A DNA stretch of 64,000 nt. It comes from Bdellovibrio sp. GT3. GTDB taxonomy: Bacteria; Bdellovibrionota; Bdellovibrionia; Bdellovibrionales; Bdellovibrionaceae. Shown here piece after piece: positions 18,250-25,818 of this stretch; positions within the stretch are counted from its first letter, which is position 1, and each line of letters opens with the position of its first letter. The notes beneath the pieces are model-generated. The model did no database searches. It saw only the letters and a program-made list of their open reading frames with translations, and was not told the origin of the DNA. The DNA lies in NCBI RefSeq assembly GCF_037996765.1, contig NZ_JBBNAD010000004.1, forward strand, positions 372,001 through 436,000, written 5' to 3'. A program made the position numbers and the translations under genes.

Positions 18250-19347
18250 ATGGCCAAACGAGATTTTTACGAAATTCTAGGTGTCGAAAAAGGCGCCGAT
18301 CAGGACACAATCAAAAAAGCGTATCGTAAGATGGCGATGCAGTACCATCCGGATAAAAATCCCGGCAACAAAGAGGCAGAGGAAAAATTCAAAGAAGCTG
18401 CCGGTGCCTACGAAGTTCTAAGTGATACACAAAAACGCGCGCAATATGATCGCTTCGGCCACGATGCATTCACTGGCCGCGGTGGTGGCGGTGGATTCCA
18501 GGATACGGAAGACATTTTCTCGCACTTCGGTGATATTTTCGGTGATTTGTTCGGTGGCGGTGGTCAACGTCAGCAGCGTCGCAATCGCAATGAACCGCGC
18601 CGCGGTTCTGATCTTCGCTACGTCACTGAGATCAATCTAAAGGATGTGATCTCGGGCCTTGAAAAAGAAATTGAATTCGATACCGATGAAAATTGCAAAG
18701 TCTGCAACGGCTCTGGGGCAGAGAAGGGTTCTCACCCGGAAACCTGCCACACTTGTGGTGGTTCAGGTCAGGTTGTGCGCTCGCAAGGTTTCTTTGCCAT
18801 GGCTTCGACATGCCCAACCTGCCATGGTCAAGGCACTGTCGTAAAGAATCCATGCAAACCCTGCAAAGGCAAAGGGCGCACCAGCGTTCATAAAAAGATC
18901 CGCTTGAACATTCCTCCAGGTGTCGACACAGGAACTCGTTTGCGTGTGGCGACTGAAGGTGAGGGCGGTTACATGGGTGGCCAGCCGGGTGACCTTTATG
19001 TTGAGATTCGCGTAAAGCCTCACAACAAATTCGAACGTCGCGGTGATGACTTGATTGGCGAAATTTCTGTTCCTTACATCCAGATGCTTTTGGGTGGCGA
19101 GGTCGAAGTGCCAACGGTAACCGGCAAAGCAAACGTGGAAATCCCCAAGGGCTGTGAAAATGGCGATAACGTGAAACTTTCAGGTGAAGGCCTGCCTTCA
19201 CTGCGCGGCAACCGTCGCGGTGATATTTACTATCATGTCAGCGTTGAGTTCCCGGATAAGCTTGGTAAAGAAGAAGAAAAACTTCTTCGTGAAATTGCCA
19301 AAGAAAAAGGCCTGAAAGTCAGCGGCGGCAAAAAGCTGTTCGGCTAG
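18250..19347 (+). CDS. dnaJ: Chaperone DnaJ (Hsp40, type A)
   Basis: The 365-residue co-chaperone stimulates DnaK ATPase and binds unfolded clients. The J domain carries YHPDKNPGN (HPD motif). A Gly/Phe region follows ([12 protein letters not shown]), then four zinc-binding repeats ([32 protein letters not shown]) and the C-terminal beta domains. The length is normal. dnaK and grpE are not adjacent. The gene is not overlapped by its neighbours. Confidence 0.97.
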   Translation: MAKRDFYEILGVEKGADQDTIKKAYRKMAMQYHPDKNPGNKEAEEKFKEAAGAYEVLSDTQKRAQYDRFGHDAFTGRGGGGGFQDTEDIFSHFGDIFGDLFGGGGQRQQRRNRNEPRRGSDLRYVTEINLKDVISGLEKEIEFDTDENCKVCNGSGAEKGSHPETCHTCGGSGQVVRSQGFFAMASTCPTCHGQGTVVKNPCKPCKGKGRTSVHKKIRLNIPPGVDTGTRLRVATEGEGGYMGGQPGDLYVEIRVKPHNKFERRGDDLIGEISVPYIQMLLGGEVEVPTVTGKANVEIPKGCENGDNVKLSGEGLPSLRGNRRGDIYYHVSVEFPDKLGKEEEKLLREIAKEKGLKVSGGKKLFG

Positions 19348-19353
19348 TTTTAC

Positions 19354-19701
19354 CTAGTGCGGGTTCTCAGGATGGACCCGCATTCTGTTCATGTCGTGGG
19401 TTTCGTGAAATTCAGTGTAGCTCGGAACCACGCGTCCCCCATCTGATTCAAACCGCATTTCAGCCGCACGTATCTCACTTAAAGAGTGGCTGCGGTCTTC
19501 TTCTTCCATAACAGCGGCATGCAGGCGTCCTTCGGCATCTTTCGGAGAGATGTGATATTTCTCGGCCAGAAGATCAATGACGGCTTCTGCACTCTCATTC
19601 AGTGAGTTGAGCTCCTCGTCCGTAATTCTGTCCCAGCGGCGATGAACCGCTGACGTCACAGCATCCCAGTTTGAATCTTGGCTTTCTCTTGATTTGTCCA
19701 T
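19354..19701 (-). CDS. CsbD-like stress protein with C-terminal extension
   Basis: The 115-residue protein contains a CsbD-like helical unit: NWDAVTSAVHRRWDRITDEE, then VIDLLAEKYHISPKDAEGRL. CsbD proteins (about 60-70 residues) are small general-stress proteins of unknown function. A C-terminal extension of about 45 residues (MEEEDRSHSLSEIRAAEMRF onward) is not part of that family. The ATG at 19701 follows GAGGTGG; an in-frame GTG two codons earlier would overlap the ribosome-binding site. A second CsbD-like gene lies at 45378. Confidence 0.7.
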   Translation of the reverse strand: MDKSRESQDSNWDAVTSAVHRRWDRITDEELNSLNESAEAVIDLLAEKYHISPKDAEGRLHAAVMEEEDRSHSLSEIRAAEMRFESDGGRVVPSYTEFHETHDMNRMRVHPENPH

Positions 19702-19885
19702 AACCACCTCGTTCTTATTCTACTCTTTTTGGGGCTCATGGAGTGTCTGTATTTCCTCATATCTATTGCGAGTTGTCTCCGATGTGACTGGGCAAAGTAA
19801 GTGAATTGCACCCACCATCGTCCGGTCGGTGGTTCACACGCCTTAAACAGGCATAAAATAAAGCTGCACGATAGAGGAGGCAGTT

Positions 19886-20092
19886 ATGGCAACACGCGAG
19901 AATAAACAAGCAAGCAGTAGTCGTGAATCAGTCAACCGTGAACGGGATAGCTCTTTCCGGGCTGATAAAAAAGCTGGCAGCGAAAAAGTGGAACGCGAAG
20001 CGCGCACTGATGTTACGAAAAAAGGAACAGATAACTTACACTCTTCCAGAAAATCTGGGAGCCGTATGAGTGAAGATGAAGATGTTTTCTAG
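19886..20092 (+). CDS. Small, highly charged, probably disordered protein
   Basis: The 68 residues contain almost no hydrophobic residues and are rich in Lys, Arg, Glu and Ser (for example NRERDSSFRADKKAGSEKVE). A strong GAGGAGG ribosome-binding site lies 6 nt upstream. I know no family with certainty. Its composition is like that of small stress-induced hydrophilic proteins, and its neighbours (CsbD-like, LEA-14-like) fit a desiccation or stress cluster, but this is inference. Confidence 0.65.
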   Translation: MATRENKQASSSRESVNRERDSSFRADKKAGSEKVEREARTDVTKKGTDNLHSSRKSGSRMSEDEDVF

Positions 20093-20137
20093 GGGCCGCG
20101 AACCAGCTTCCCATTGGGAAGCGCCATGCAGTCCCGA

Positions 20138-20181
20138 CCAAGGGAGCCGATTCCAGAACTGAAGGACTTGGGCTCCCTTGG
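20138..20181 (+). terminator. 11-bp inverted repeat after the small charged protein
   Basis: CCAAGGGAGCC pairs exactly with GGCTCCCTTGG around a 22-nt loop. There is no T run after it, so it may be a weak terminator or a structured leader for the LEA-14-like gene that starts at 20236. Confidence 0.5.
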
Positions 20182-20235
20182 TGCATCTTGACTAAAGAGA
20201 AATCAGCTGACAGGGTGGATCCAGCAGAGGTGCGT

Positions 20236-20691
20236 ATGAAGTATTTCGTGATCTTGATTATGGCGATTTCATTGAGTGGTTGCAGTTACTTTAAGGATCG
20301 TTATGGGCAAAAACCGGAAATTGATCTGGCAAACATTTACTTCCAAAACACCACACCTCTATCGACAACCATGGTCTTTGTTTTGAGTGTTAAGAATCCC
20401 AATAAAATTGATCTTAAAGTCGAAGAGTTGACCTATGAGGTTCAGCTGGATCAAAAAGAATTTGCCAAAGCCACGACAGATAAACTGATCACGATTCCAG
20501 CGGGGCAGACTTCTCAAGTGGAACTACCATTGCCGGTGAGCTTCCTAAAAGCGATTGATGGCATCACTAAAGTTTTAAGCGGGCAGGATGTGGGTTATGA
20601 AATTCTGGGTGAAGCTAAAGTTTCAGGAATCAGATTGCCGTTTAACGAAAAAGGCCAATTCAATATGAATGGCCTTACTAAAAAAGAATAA
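20236..20691 (+). CDS. LEA-14-like (WHy domain) lipoprotein
   Basis: The 151-residue product has a lipoprotein signal (YFVILIMAISLSGC) and a WHy/LEA-2 beta-sandwich: ANIYFQNTTPLSTTMVFVLS, then VKNPNKIDLKVEELTYEVQL and IPAGQTSQVELPLPV. Such domains occur in desiccation and hypersensitive-response proteins. The function in bacteria is unclear; a role in protecting the envelope is suggested. The ATG at 20236 (AGAGGTG just upstream) is preferred to the far upstream TTG because it gives a clean signal peptide. A hairpin (AAGGCCA / TGGCCTT, 20651-20676) lies within the last codons and may serve as the terminator. Confidence 0.85.
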   Translation: MKYFVILIMAISLSGCSYFKDRYGQKPEIDLANIYFQNTTPLSTTMVFVLSVKNPNKIDLKVEELTYEVQLDQKEFAKATTDKLITIPAGQTSQVELPLPVSFLKAIDGITKVLSGQDVGYEILGEAKVSGIRLPFNEKGQFNMNGLTKKE

Positions 20692-21025
20692 AATGGGAAG
20701 CCGGGATTCGTTTCACACCCGCTGCGGTGGTGGGGGCTTCGTCTGAGTAAAATACGCGGCGAACGAACCAGCAATTATTTGTAATAAAATTTCATTTGCG
20801 GGTGTTTTCAGCGTGCACCACAGAGCTAACATTCAAATAAAATTTCCACATCGCGACCGTTGATGTTGGTTGTAAAATCACGCAGCCGTGGGTCTTTTAG
20901 AGTGTTTTAAATCCGATTCACAAGCGTTCTTCCATTGTGTTCTGGTCTTATAAAAGACCCAAATTCTGGTCCCAAAAAGTCGTGATATGGTTCCTTCAAT
21001 TCCATACCCGCTACGGAGGTAAGAA
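20692..21025. other. 334-bp gene-free region with a direct-repeat copy and an inverted repeat
   Basis: No coding frame is supported here. It holds a copy (20712-20732) of a 21-bp sequence that recurs at the end of the next gene. It also holds a 10-bp inverted repeat, GGGTCTTTTA (20890-20899) and TAAAAGACCC (20951-20960), with a 51-bp spacer. Near the repeat, translation in the matching frame gives HTRCGGGGFV and a stop, which may be the decayed end of a paralogue. Confidence 0.6.
20712..20732. repeat. 21-bp direct repeat, left copy
   Basis: Identical over 21 bp to 21657-21677. With one indel the match extends several bases to the left (ATTCGT versus AATCG). The two copies flank the DUF222-type gene. 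Confidence 0.85.
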
Positions 21026-21697
21026 ATGAAGGACACTGCTTTTAAAATTGGTTACTTGTCGAATGTCGATTTGCTTGCGCGCTTCGGAAAGCTGGTGCAG
21101 ACCGAGCGAAAGATCATGCACCTGGTATTGGAGTGCATCGCAGAAATAGATGCGCGAAAGTTATACTTGGAGAAGGCCTATCCAAGTCTTTATGAGTTTT
21201 TGATCGAAGCATTTGGATATAGCCCCTCGGCCGCCATCAGACGAATCGAAGCAGCGCGCCTTTTGCGTGAAGTTCCGGAGGTGGCGCAAAAGATCGAAAG
21301 TGGTTCTTTGAACTTATCACAGCTGTCGAAATTCCAGCAGGCCGTGCGAACTGTTCAAAAAATAGAAGATCGAAAATTAGATGTTCAAGAAAAGATAGAA
21401 CTTTTGAGCCGCATTGAGAGCACCACTCAACAGCAAACCGAAGTGATTTTATGTCAGGCTTTGTCCTTGCCCATCATTGTAGAGAATAAACAGAAAATCC
21501 ACGGAGACGAATCCGTCACGCTGACGATCACATTTAGCAAAGAGCAAATGGCGGTCTTAAAGCGGGCTCAGGATTTAATTGCTCATGCCGTGCCGGCTAA
21601 AGACTGGAGTGAGGCTTTGACTTATTTGGCGCAAAAAGAAGTGCGCCGTCGAATCGTTCACACCCGCTGCGGTGGTGATCTGGAAAAGATGGCCTAA
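21026..21697 (+). CDS. DUF222/HNH-family N-terminal domain protein lacking the HNH part
   Basis: The 223-residue protein matches the N-terminal helical region of Bdellovibrio-type HNH endonuclease-annotated proteins: RKIMHLVLECIAEIDARKLY, YPSLYEFLIEAFGYS, AAIRRIEAARLLREVPEVA and SGSLNLSQLSKFQQAV. These proteins normally continue into a C-terminal HNH nuclease domain. Here the frame stops after RRRIVHTRCGGDLEKMA with no HNH motif, so it is a truncated or single-domain member. The start has GGAGG upstream. The last codons carry the right copy of a 21-bp direct repeat. Confidence 0.7.
   Translation: MKDTAFKIGYLSNVDLLARFGKLVQTERKIMHLVLECIAEIDARKLYLEKAYPSLYEFLIEAFGYSPSAAIRRIEAARLLREVPEVAQKIESGSLNLSQLSKFQQAVRTVQKIEDRKLDVQEKIELLSRIESTTQQQTEVILCQALSLPIIVENKQKIHGDESVTLTITFSKEQMAVLKRAQDLIAHAVPAKDWSEALTYLAQKEVRRRIVHTRCGGDLEKMA
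21657..21677. repeat. 21-bp direct repeat, right copy
   Basis: Right copy of the sequence at 20712-20732, lying in the codons for VHTRCGGD at the end of the DUF222-type gene. Confidence 0.85.
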
Positions 21698-21704
21698 AAG
21701 AAAT

Positions 21705-21729
21705 GCCCCCGGTTGAGTTCCGGGGGGGC
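21705..21729. terminator. GC-rich terminator between convergent genes
   Basis: GCCCCCGG pairs with CCGGGGGGC around a TTGAGTT loop. On the plus strand TATTTGTTTT follows. It lies between the DUF222-type gene and the convergent phnA-like gene. Confidence 0.85.
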
Positions 21730-21741
21730 TATTTGTTTTAG

Positions 21742-22098
21742 CTAGGCTTTTTTTACGAATTCTGATTTTAAGTTCATCGCGCCGAAGCCGTCGATTTTGC
21801 AGGAAATATCATGACCATCGCCGCCATCTTGCAGGCGAATGTTTTTTACTTTGGTTCCCACTTTAACTACGGAAGAGGAACCTTTGATTTTCAAATCTTT
21901 TACGACAACAACAGTGTCGCCATCTTGAAGAACATTTCCATTGGCGTCTTTAATAACATGGGCTGCATTGTCTTCGCTGATTTCGGCGGCTGCAGATTGC
22001 GCCGTCCACTCATTGGAGCACTCAGGGCAAATCCAAAGATTGCCATCTTCATAGATATTTTCGGAACCACATTGCGGGCATTTGTTTTCAGTACTCAT
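21742..22098 (-). CDS. PhnA/YjdM-family zinc-ribbon protein
   Basis: The 118-residue protein has an N-terminal zinc ribbon ([21 protein letters not shown]) and the conserved SH3-like C-terminal domain ([56 protein letters not shown]). This matches E. coli YjdM nearly block for block. Despite the old name PhnA, it is not needed for phosphonate use in E. coli, and its function is not established. The ATG at 22098 is chosen because it starts just before the zinc ribbon, as in YjdM. Confidence 0.93.
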   Translation of the reverse strand: MSTENKCPQCGSENIYEDGNLWICPECSNEWTAQSAAAEISEDNAAHVIKDANGNVLQDGDTVVVVKDLKIKGSSSVVKVGTKVKNIRLQDGGDGHDISCKIDGFGAMNLKSEFVKKA

Positions 22099-22225
22099 AA
22101 AAGCAATGTTAAACATTACGAGTTGATGGGCAAGCTATTAATCTTTCAGGATTGTAAAATTGGCGCATTGATCGAAGCTTGCAGTTTAACATGATGAGCG
22201 GTTAAGTGATTTTAAAGGAGATTAT

Positions 22226-22687
22226 ATGAAAGCGTTTTTGATTCTATTGGCTACTTTAAGTGTAACGGCTCAAGTGAATGCGGGCGAGATCGTTCTTGAA
22301 ACAAACAATCACCTTTATCCGATTCCAGGTCGTGGTACGAGTTGTACGGCGATGAATGCCGGGCGTGAACAGGATCTGTCAGCACCTCATGTGAGCATTT
22401 CTGAACTTTATGTGACCAACAAAACTTCACAAAACTTCTATCCAACTCGTTTGACTTTCACAACGGGCGACACGGGCTACGTTTGTTCGTACACGGGGCA
22501 AGTTTTGGCTGATTTGGGCCTTGCGAAAAATATCCAACCGGGGCAGAGAGCGCAGACATTCTGCAACATGAAGTGTGGAGCCGTTCCTTTTGGGCAAATG
22601 GCGAAACCAGGCTATCTGACTGTTTACGGTCATATGAGCGATGGGCAAACTGTGGAAGCCACAGCTGAAATTGAAGTGATGAACTAG
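22226..22687 (+). CDS. Secreted protein of unknown function with four cysteines
   Basis: The 153 residues start with a clear signal peptide (FLILLATLSVTAQVNAG). The mature part has cysteines in TSCTAM, YVCSYT, QTFCNMKC and looks beta-rich (SISELYVTNKTSQNFYPTRL). I do not recognise a family. AAAGGAG precedes the ATG. It stands alone between the PhnA-like and truncated haemoglobin genes. Confidence 0.75.
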   Translation: MKAFLILLATLSVTAQVNAGEIVLETNNHLYPIPGRGTSCTAMNAGREQDLSAPHVSISELYVTNKTSQNFYPTRLTFTTGDTGYVCSYTGQVLADLGLAKNIQPGQRAQTFCNMKCGAVPFGQMAKPGYLTVYGHMSDGQTVEATAEIEVMN

Positions 22688-22714
22688 TTGCGTCCAATGC
22701 GTTAAAATAGTAGT

Positions 22715-22750
22715 TTCACCGCCGAGTTCCTCTAATGGGAGTGCGGTGAA
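22715..22750 (+). promoter_or_regulatory. Leader hairpin carrying the ribosome-binding site of the truncated haemoglobin
   Basis: TTCACCGC pairs with GCGGTGAA around a 20-nt loop, and the stem ends 3 nt before the ATG at 22754. The best Shine-Dalgarno (GGGAG, 22737-22741) is in the loop. The arrangement could tune translation or be a weak terminator for the upstream gene. Confidence 0.45.
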
Positions 22751-22753
22751 GCT

Positions 22754-23146
22754 ATGTCTCAAGAACAGAAAATGTACGAAATGATCGGCGGTGAGCCGGT
22801 CCTTAGAAAAGTCTGCCAACGTTTTTACGAAATTATGGCGACCTTGCCTGAAGCCAAAGGGATTCTGGAAATGCATCCAGAAAATCTGCGGGGTTCAGAA
22901 GAAAAACTCTTTATGTTTCTGTCTGGCTGGTTGGGGGGCCCTAACCTATTCCAGGAGCGCTTCGGACATCCACGTCTGCGTGCGCGACACCTGCCTTTTT
23001 CAATCGGAAAATCAGAGCGCGATCAATGGATGCTTTGCATGGTTATGGCATTTGAAGATGTGGGCATTCAAGAGCCCATTCGCAGCGAGCTGTTACACTC
23101 GCTTTTGAATTTGGCTGATCATATGAGAAACAAACCCGAGGCCTAA
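22754..23146 (+). CDS. Group II truncated haemoglobin (TrHbO-like)
   Basis: The 130-residue globin has the short 2-on-2 fold. Typical sequences are YEMIGGEPVLRKVCQRFYEI at the N-terminus, FMFLSGWLGGPNLFQERFGH, then PRLRARHLPFSIGKSERDQW, which includes the proximal His region and the conserved Trp of group II. These bind O2, CO, NO or sulfide and are thought to act in NO or peroxide detoxification. It ends 9 bp from the convergent permease gene. Confidence 0.93.
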   Translation: MSQEQKMYEMIGGEPVLRKVCQRFYEIMATLPEAKGILEMHPENLRGSEEKLFMFLSGWLGGPNLFQERFGHPRLRARHLPFSIGKSERDQWMLCMVMAFEDVGIQEPIRSELLHSLLNLADHMRNKPEA

Positions 23147-23155
23147 AACCGAACT

Positions 23156-24520
23156 TTACAAAGTGACAGTCTTTGGCAGGCGCAGGGATCTTTTCTTTTG
23201 GAAGTAGTAAACCGGAACACCCAGCACGATAATAAACAGACCCCAAAGACTTTCTTGTGGGCTTGTCATCAGTGTATTAATCAGTAACAAAACTGCCACT
23301 ATTAAAAACACCACCGGCACCACCGGATATCCCAGGGCTTTGTAAGGGCGGGGTGCGTTCGGCATGGTCTTTCTGAATTTGAATACAGATGAAGTTACCA
23401 GCGCATAGAAAATCCAGGAAGCAAAGATCACGTAGTCTGTCAGCTGATCAAAGGATCCCGTCAGTGCAAGGGCGATGGACAAAGCTGCTTGAACCAAAAT
23501 GGCGATATATGGAGATTCAGATTTTGGATGAAGCTTGGCCAATGCCGGCAGGAACAATCCGTCCTTAGCCATTGCGTAAGGCACGCGGGCGTTGGTCAGA
23601 ATAGAACCATTCATTGCTCCGATGGCTGAAAACATCATGGCGATTCCCAAAAATAAAATACCAGAAGGCCCCATGAAAGTTTCAGCAACTTTGGCTGCCA
23701 CTGGCAATGCATTAGGATGAGTCTTAGAGCTGGAAGTCAGGACTTCATTAAACGGCAGTGCATAGAAATAGCAATAGTGAATGGCGCCGTATAGGCCCAG
23801 AATCACCAATACGCCCAACCCCAAAGCCAAGGGAATGTTGCGGGAAGGATTCTTAATTTCTCCTGCGACCATGGGCATATTGTTCCAACCATCATAAGCC
23901 CACAGAGCTGCCAGCAGGGCTGCCCCAAATGCACTGAATCCTGGGAATACGGAACCCGAAGCCATAATGTTTTCGTTGCTGCCAGTGGTGGAGGAAATCA
24001 GAACGCCGCCAATAATAAATAACAACATGGCGATTTTTAGGAAGGTCATGAAGCTCGCCAAGCGTCCATTCAGTTTGACGTTCATGCAGTTAAGGCCAGA
24101 AAAGAAAACAATCAGCACGATCGCAAATCCCTTCAATCCGCCCATCCACTCCAGATTCATAATGGGAGCTGCAAATGTTGCTGTTCCCACTGCATAGGCT
24201 GCGATGGTCCCAGGTGCTCCCACCCAAAAGCGCATCCAACCATAAAGATACGCAGGCATCTCGCCAAAGGCTTCTTTTAAATAAACGTATTCACCGCCAG
24301 CGCGGGGAAAAAGAATTCCGATTTCTGCGTAGGTCAAGGCTCCGGCCAAGGAAAGCAATCCAGCCACAACATAAGCTATCAGAACCCAGGTAGCAGAACC
24401 CAGGTACTGAGACATGATCGCTGCCTTTAAAAAGACCCCCGTGCCCAGGATGGTTCCCACCACCAAGGAAAATACGGGAATAAATCCTAAAGTTCGATGC
24501 ATTTCATTTTGTGGTGTCAT
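23156..24520 (-). CDS. APC-superfamily permease, last gene of the URC-type operon
   Basis: The 454-residue protein has 12 predicted membrane helices and the APC signature GTILGTGVF in helix 1, with AEIGILFPRAGGEYVYLKEA and AYDGWNNMPMVAGEIKNPSR typical of the LAT/SteT-like amino-acid exchangers. Its ATG lies 12 nt after the udk stop, so it is most likely co-transcribed with the uracil genes. The substrate is unknown. It may import an amino acid, or a pyrimidine-derived compound, or export a pathway product. Only the family is certain. Confidence 0.88.
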   Translation of the reverse strand: MTPQNEMHRTLGFIPVFSLVVGTILGTGVFLKAAIMSQYLGSATWVLIAYVVAGLLSLAGALTYAEIGILFPRAGGEYVYLKEAFGEMPAYLYGWMRFWVGAPGTIAAYAVGTATFAAPIMNLEWMGGLKGFAIVLIVFFSGLNCMNVKLNGRLASFMTFLKIAMLLFIIGGVLISSTTGSNENIMASGSVFPGFSAFGAALLAALWAYDGWNNMPMVAGEIKNPSRNIPLALGLGVLVILGLYGAIHYCYFYALPFNEVLTSSSKTHPNALPVAAKVAETFMGPSGILFLGIAMMFSAIGAMNGSILTNARVPYAMAKDGLFLPALAKLHPKSESPYIAILVQAALSIALALTGSFDQLTDYVIFASWIFYALVTSSVFKFRKTMPNAPRPYKALGYPVVPVVFLIVAVLLLINTLMTSPQESLWGLFIIVLGVPVYYFQKKRSLRLPKTVTL

Positions 24521-24532
24521 AAACCGCTTTCT

Positions 24533-25159
24533 CTAGATGTTAAACTTCGTTGCCAAGTGCAGGCGAACCTGTGCCAGGGCCCGGTGATAGTCTTCATGGT
24601 CCTTTATAATCCTATGAGCGTGGGCCTTGGAAGGCTCTACAAACATATTGTGCATGGGGCGGACTTGGAGGTCGAATTGTTTCTGAACTCCCTCAGGAGT
24701 GCGGCCTCGTTCTTGAACATCGCGTTGCAGACGGCGTTCAAACCGAATGAACTCAGGAGTGTCAAAATAGATGGCTTCATCCAATTCGGCCCGAACTTCG
24801 GGGGAGTGTAAAATCAGAATTCCATCCACGAGGACAATGCGGGTGGGGTGTTTACTTTCTGTTTCAATTTTGCGAGTGTGTGTGACGAAATCATAAATTG
24901 GTACAGACAGGGCTTTGCCATCTTTCAAAGTGCGAAGGCCCTGCGCCAGTAGAGGGAAATCCAGGCTGTCCGGGTGATCGAAATTAACAGAACCTCCATC
25001 GCCGTCAAAACGTGCTGATTGATCGTGGTAGTAGTTATCCTGATACAGGATACTACAGTGGTCCTTGCCCAGCAGGTTTTGCAGCTCCCGGGCGAAAAAT
25101 GTTTTCCCGGAGCCGCTGCCGCCAGCCACGCCAATGATGTGAGGTCGTTGTGAGTTCAT
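24533..25159 (-). CDS. udk: Uridine kinase
   Basis: The 208-residue kinase phosphorylates uridine (and cytidine) to UMP. It has the P-loop GVAGGSGSGKT and the substrate region ILYQDNYYHDQS. NFDHPDSLDF and the lid region RRLQRDVQERGRTPEGV follow, as in the uridine kinase family. The ATG at 25159 is preferred to the GTG two codons earlier. It follows upp by a few bases and feeds the same UMP pool. In this operon it would route prey-derived uridine to UMP. Confidence 0.92.
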   Translation of the reverse strand: MNSQRPHIIGVAGGSGSGKTFFARELQNLLGKDHCSILYQDNYYHDQSARFDGDGGSVNFDHPDSLDFPLLAQGLRTLKDGKALSVPIYDFVTHTRKIETESKHPTRIVLVDGILILHSPEVRAELDEAIYFDTPEFIRFERRLQRDVQERGRTPEGVQKQFDLQVRPMHNMFVEPSKAHAHRIIKDHEDYHRALAQVRLHLATKFNI

Positions 25160-25165
25160 GCGCAC

Positions 25166-25798
25166 CTACTTAGTTTGAAAAAGTCTGTCTCCGGCATCGC
25201 CCAGGCCCGGAATCAAATATCCCATATCATTCATCTCGGTTTCAATATCCAAAGTCAATATTTCGACATCAGGATGAAAATGTTGGATTTTTTGAAGGCC
25301 TTTTTCGCTGACCAGAATACTAAGAACCTTGATTTTACCCACGCCATAGCTTTTCAAGCGGTCGATGCAGGCCATAATGGTGTCAGCTGTGGCAATCAAG
25401 GGATCGCACAAAAACACTTCTTTGCCCAATACATCAGGGGGCATTTTGAAATAGTACTCCACCGTGTTGTTGATAAATTTGTCCCGGTAAATTCCGATGA
25501 AACCTGTGCTGGCGAAAGGAAGCATTGAAAGGGCCGCATCCAGCATTCCGTTTCCGGCGCGCATCACTGACACCACGATAGGTGGGTTGCTGATGCGATA
25601 AGCCGTGGCTTGGGCCATCGGTGTCTCGATGTTGACCTTTTCCATTTGGGACCAATCCTTCATGGCTTCGTAAACCAGAATTTTCGTAACCTCTTTAACG
25701 AGCTCACGGAAGTCATGGGAGTAGGTGTTACGATCTCTCAGGTAACCCAATTTGTGTCGTAATAGCGGGTGATTGATAACTTTCATACGTGTTTGCAT
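25166..25798 (-). CDS. upp: Uracil phosphoribosyltransferase (URC6/Fur1 equivalent)
   Basis: The 210-residue enzyme makes UMP from uracil and PRPP. The C-terminal uracil-binding signature YLIPGLGDAGDRLFQTK is intact. The PRPP loop reads CDPLIATADT instead of the usual DPMLATGGS, which keeps the Asp and Thr but changes the glycines. GAGG lies 10 nt before the ATG. In the fungal URC pathway the same enzyme is essential for uracil catabolism, so its place directly after URC4 is meaningful. Confidence 0.93.
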   Translation of the reverse strand: MQTRMKVINHPLLRHKLGYLRDRNTYSHDFRELVKEVTKILVYEAMKDWSQMEKVNIETPMAQATAYRISNPPIVVSVMRAGNGMLDAALSMLPFASTGFIGIYRDKFINNTVEYYFKMPPDVLGKEVFLCDPLIATADTIMACIDRLKSYGVGKIKVLSILVSEKGLQKIQHFHPDVEILTLDIETEMNDMGYLIPGLGDAGDRLFQTK

Positions 25799-25818
25799 TT
25801 AAAAAACCTCAGAATAAA

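Noticed and set aside
21026-21697. Calling the DUF222-type gene a working HNH endonuclease
   Set aside because: No HNH residues are present before the stop codon; only the N-terminal family region is there.
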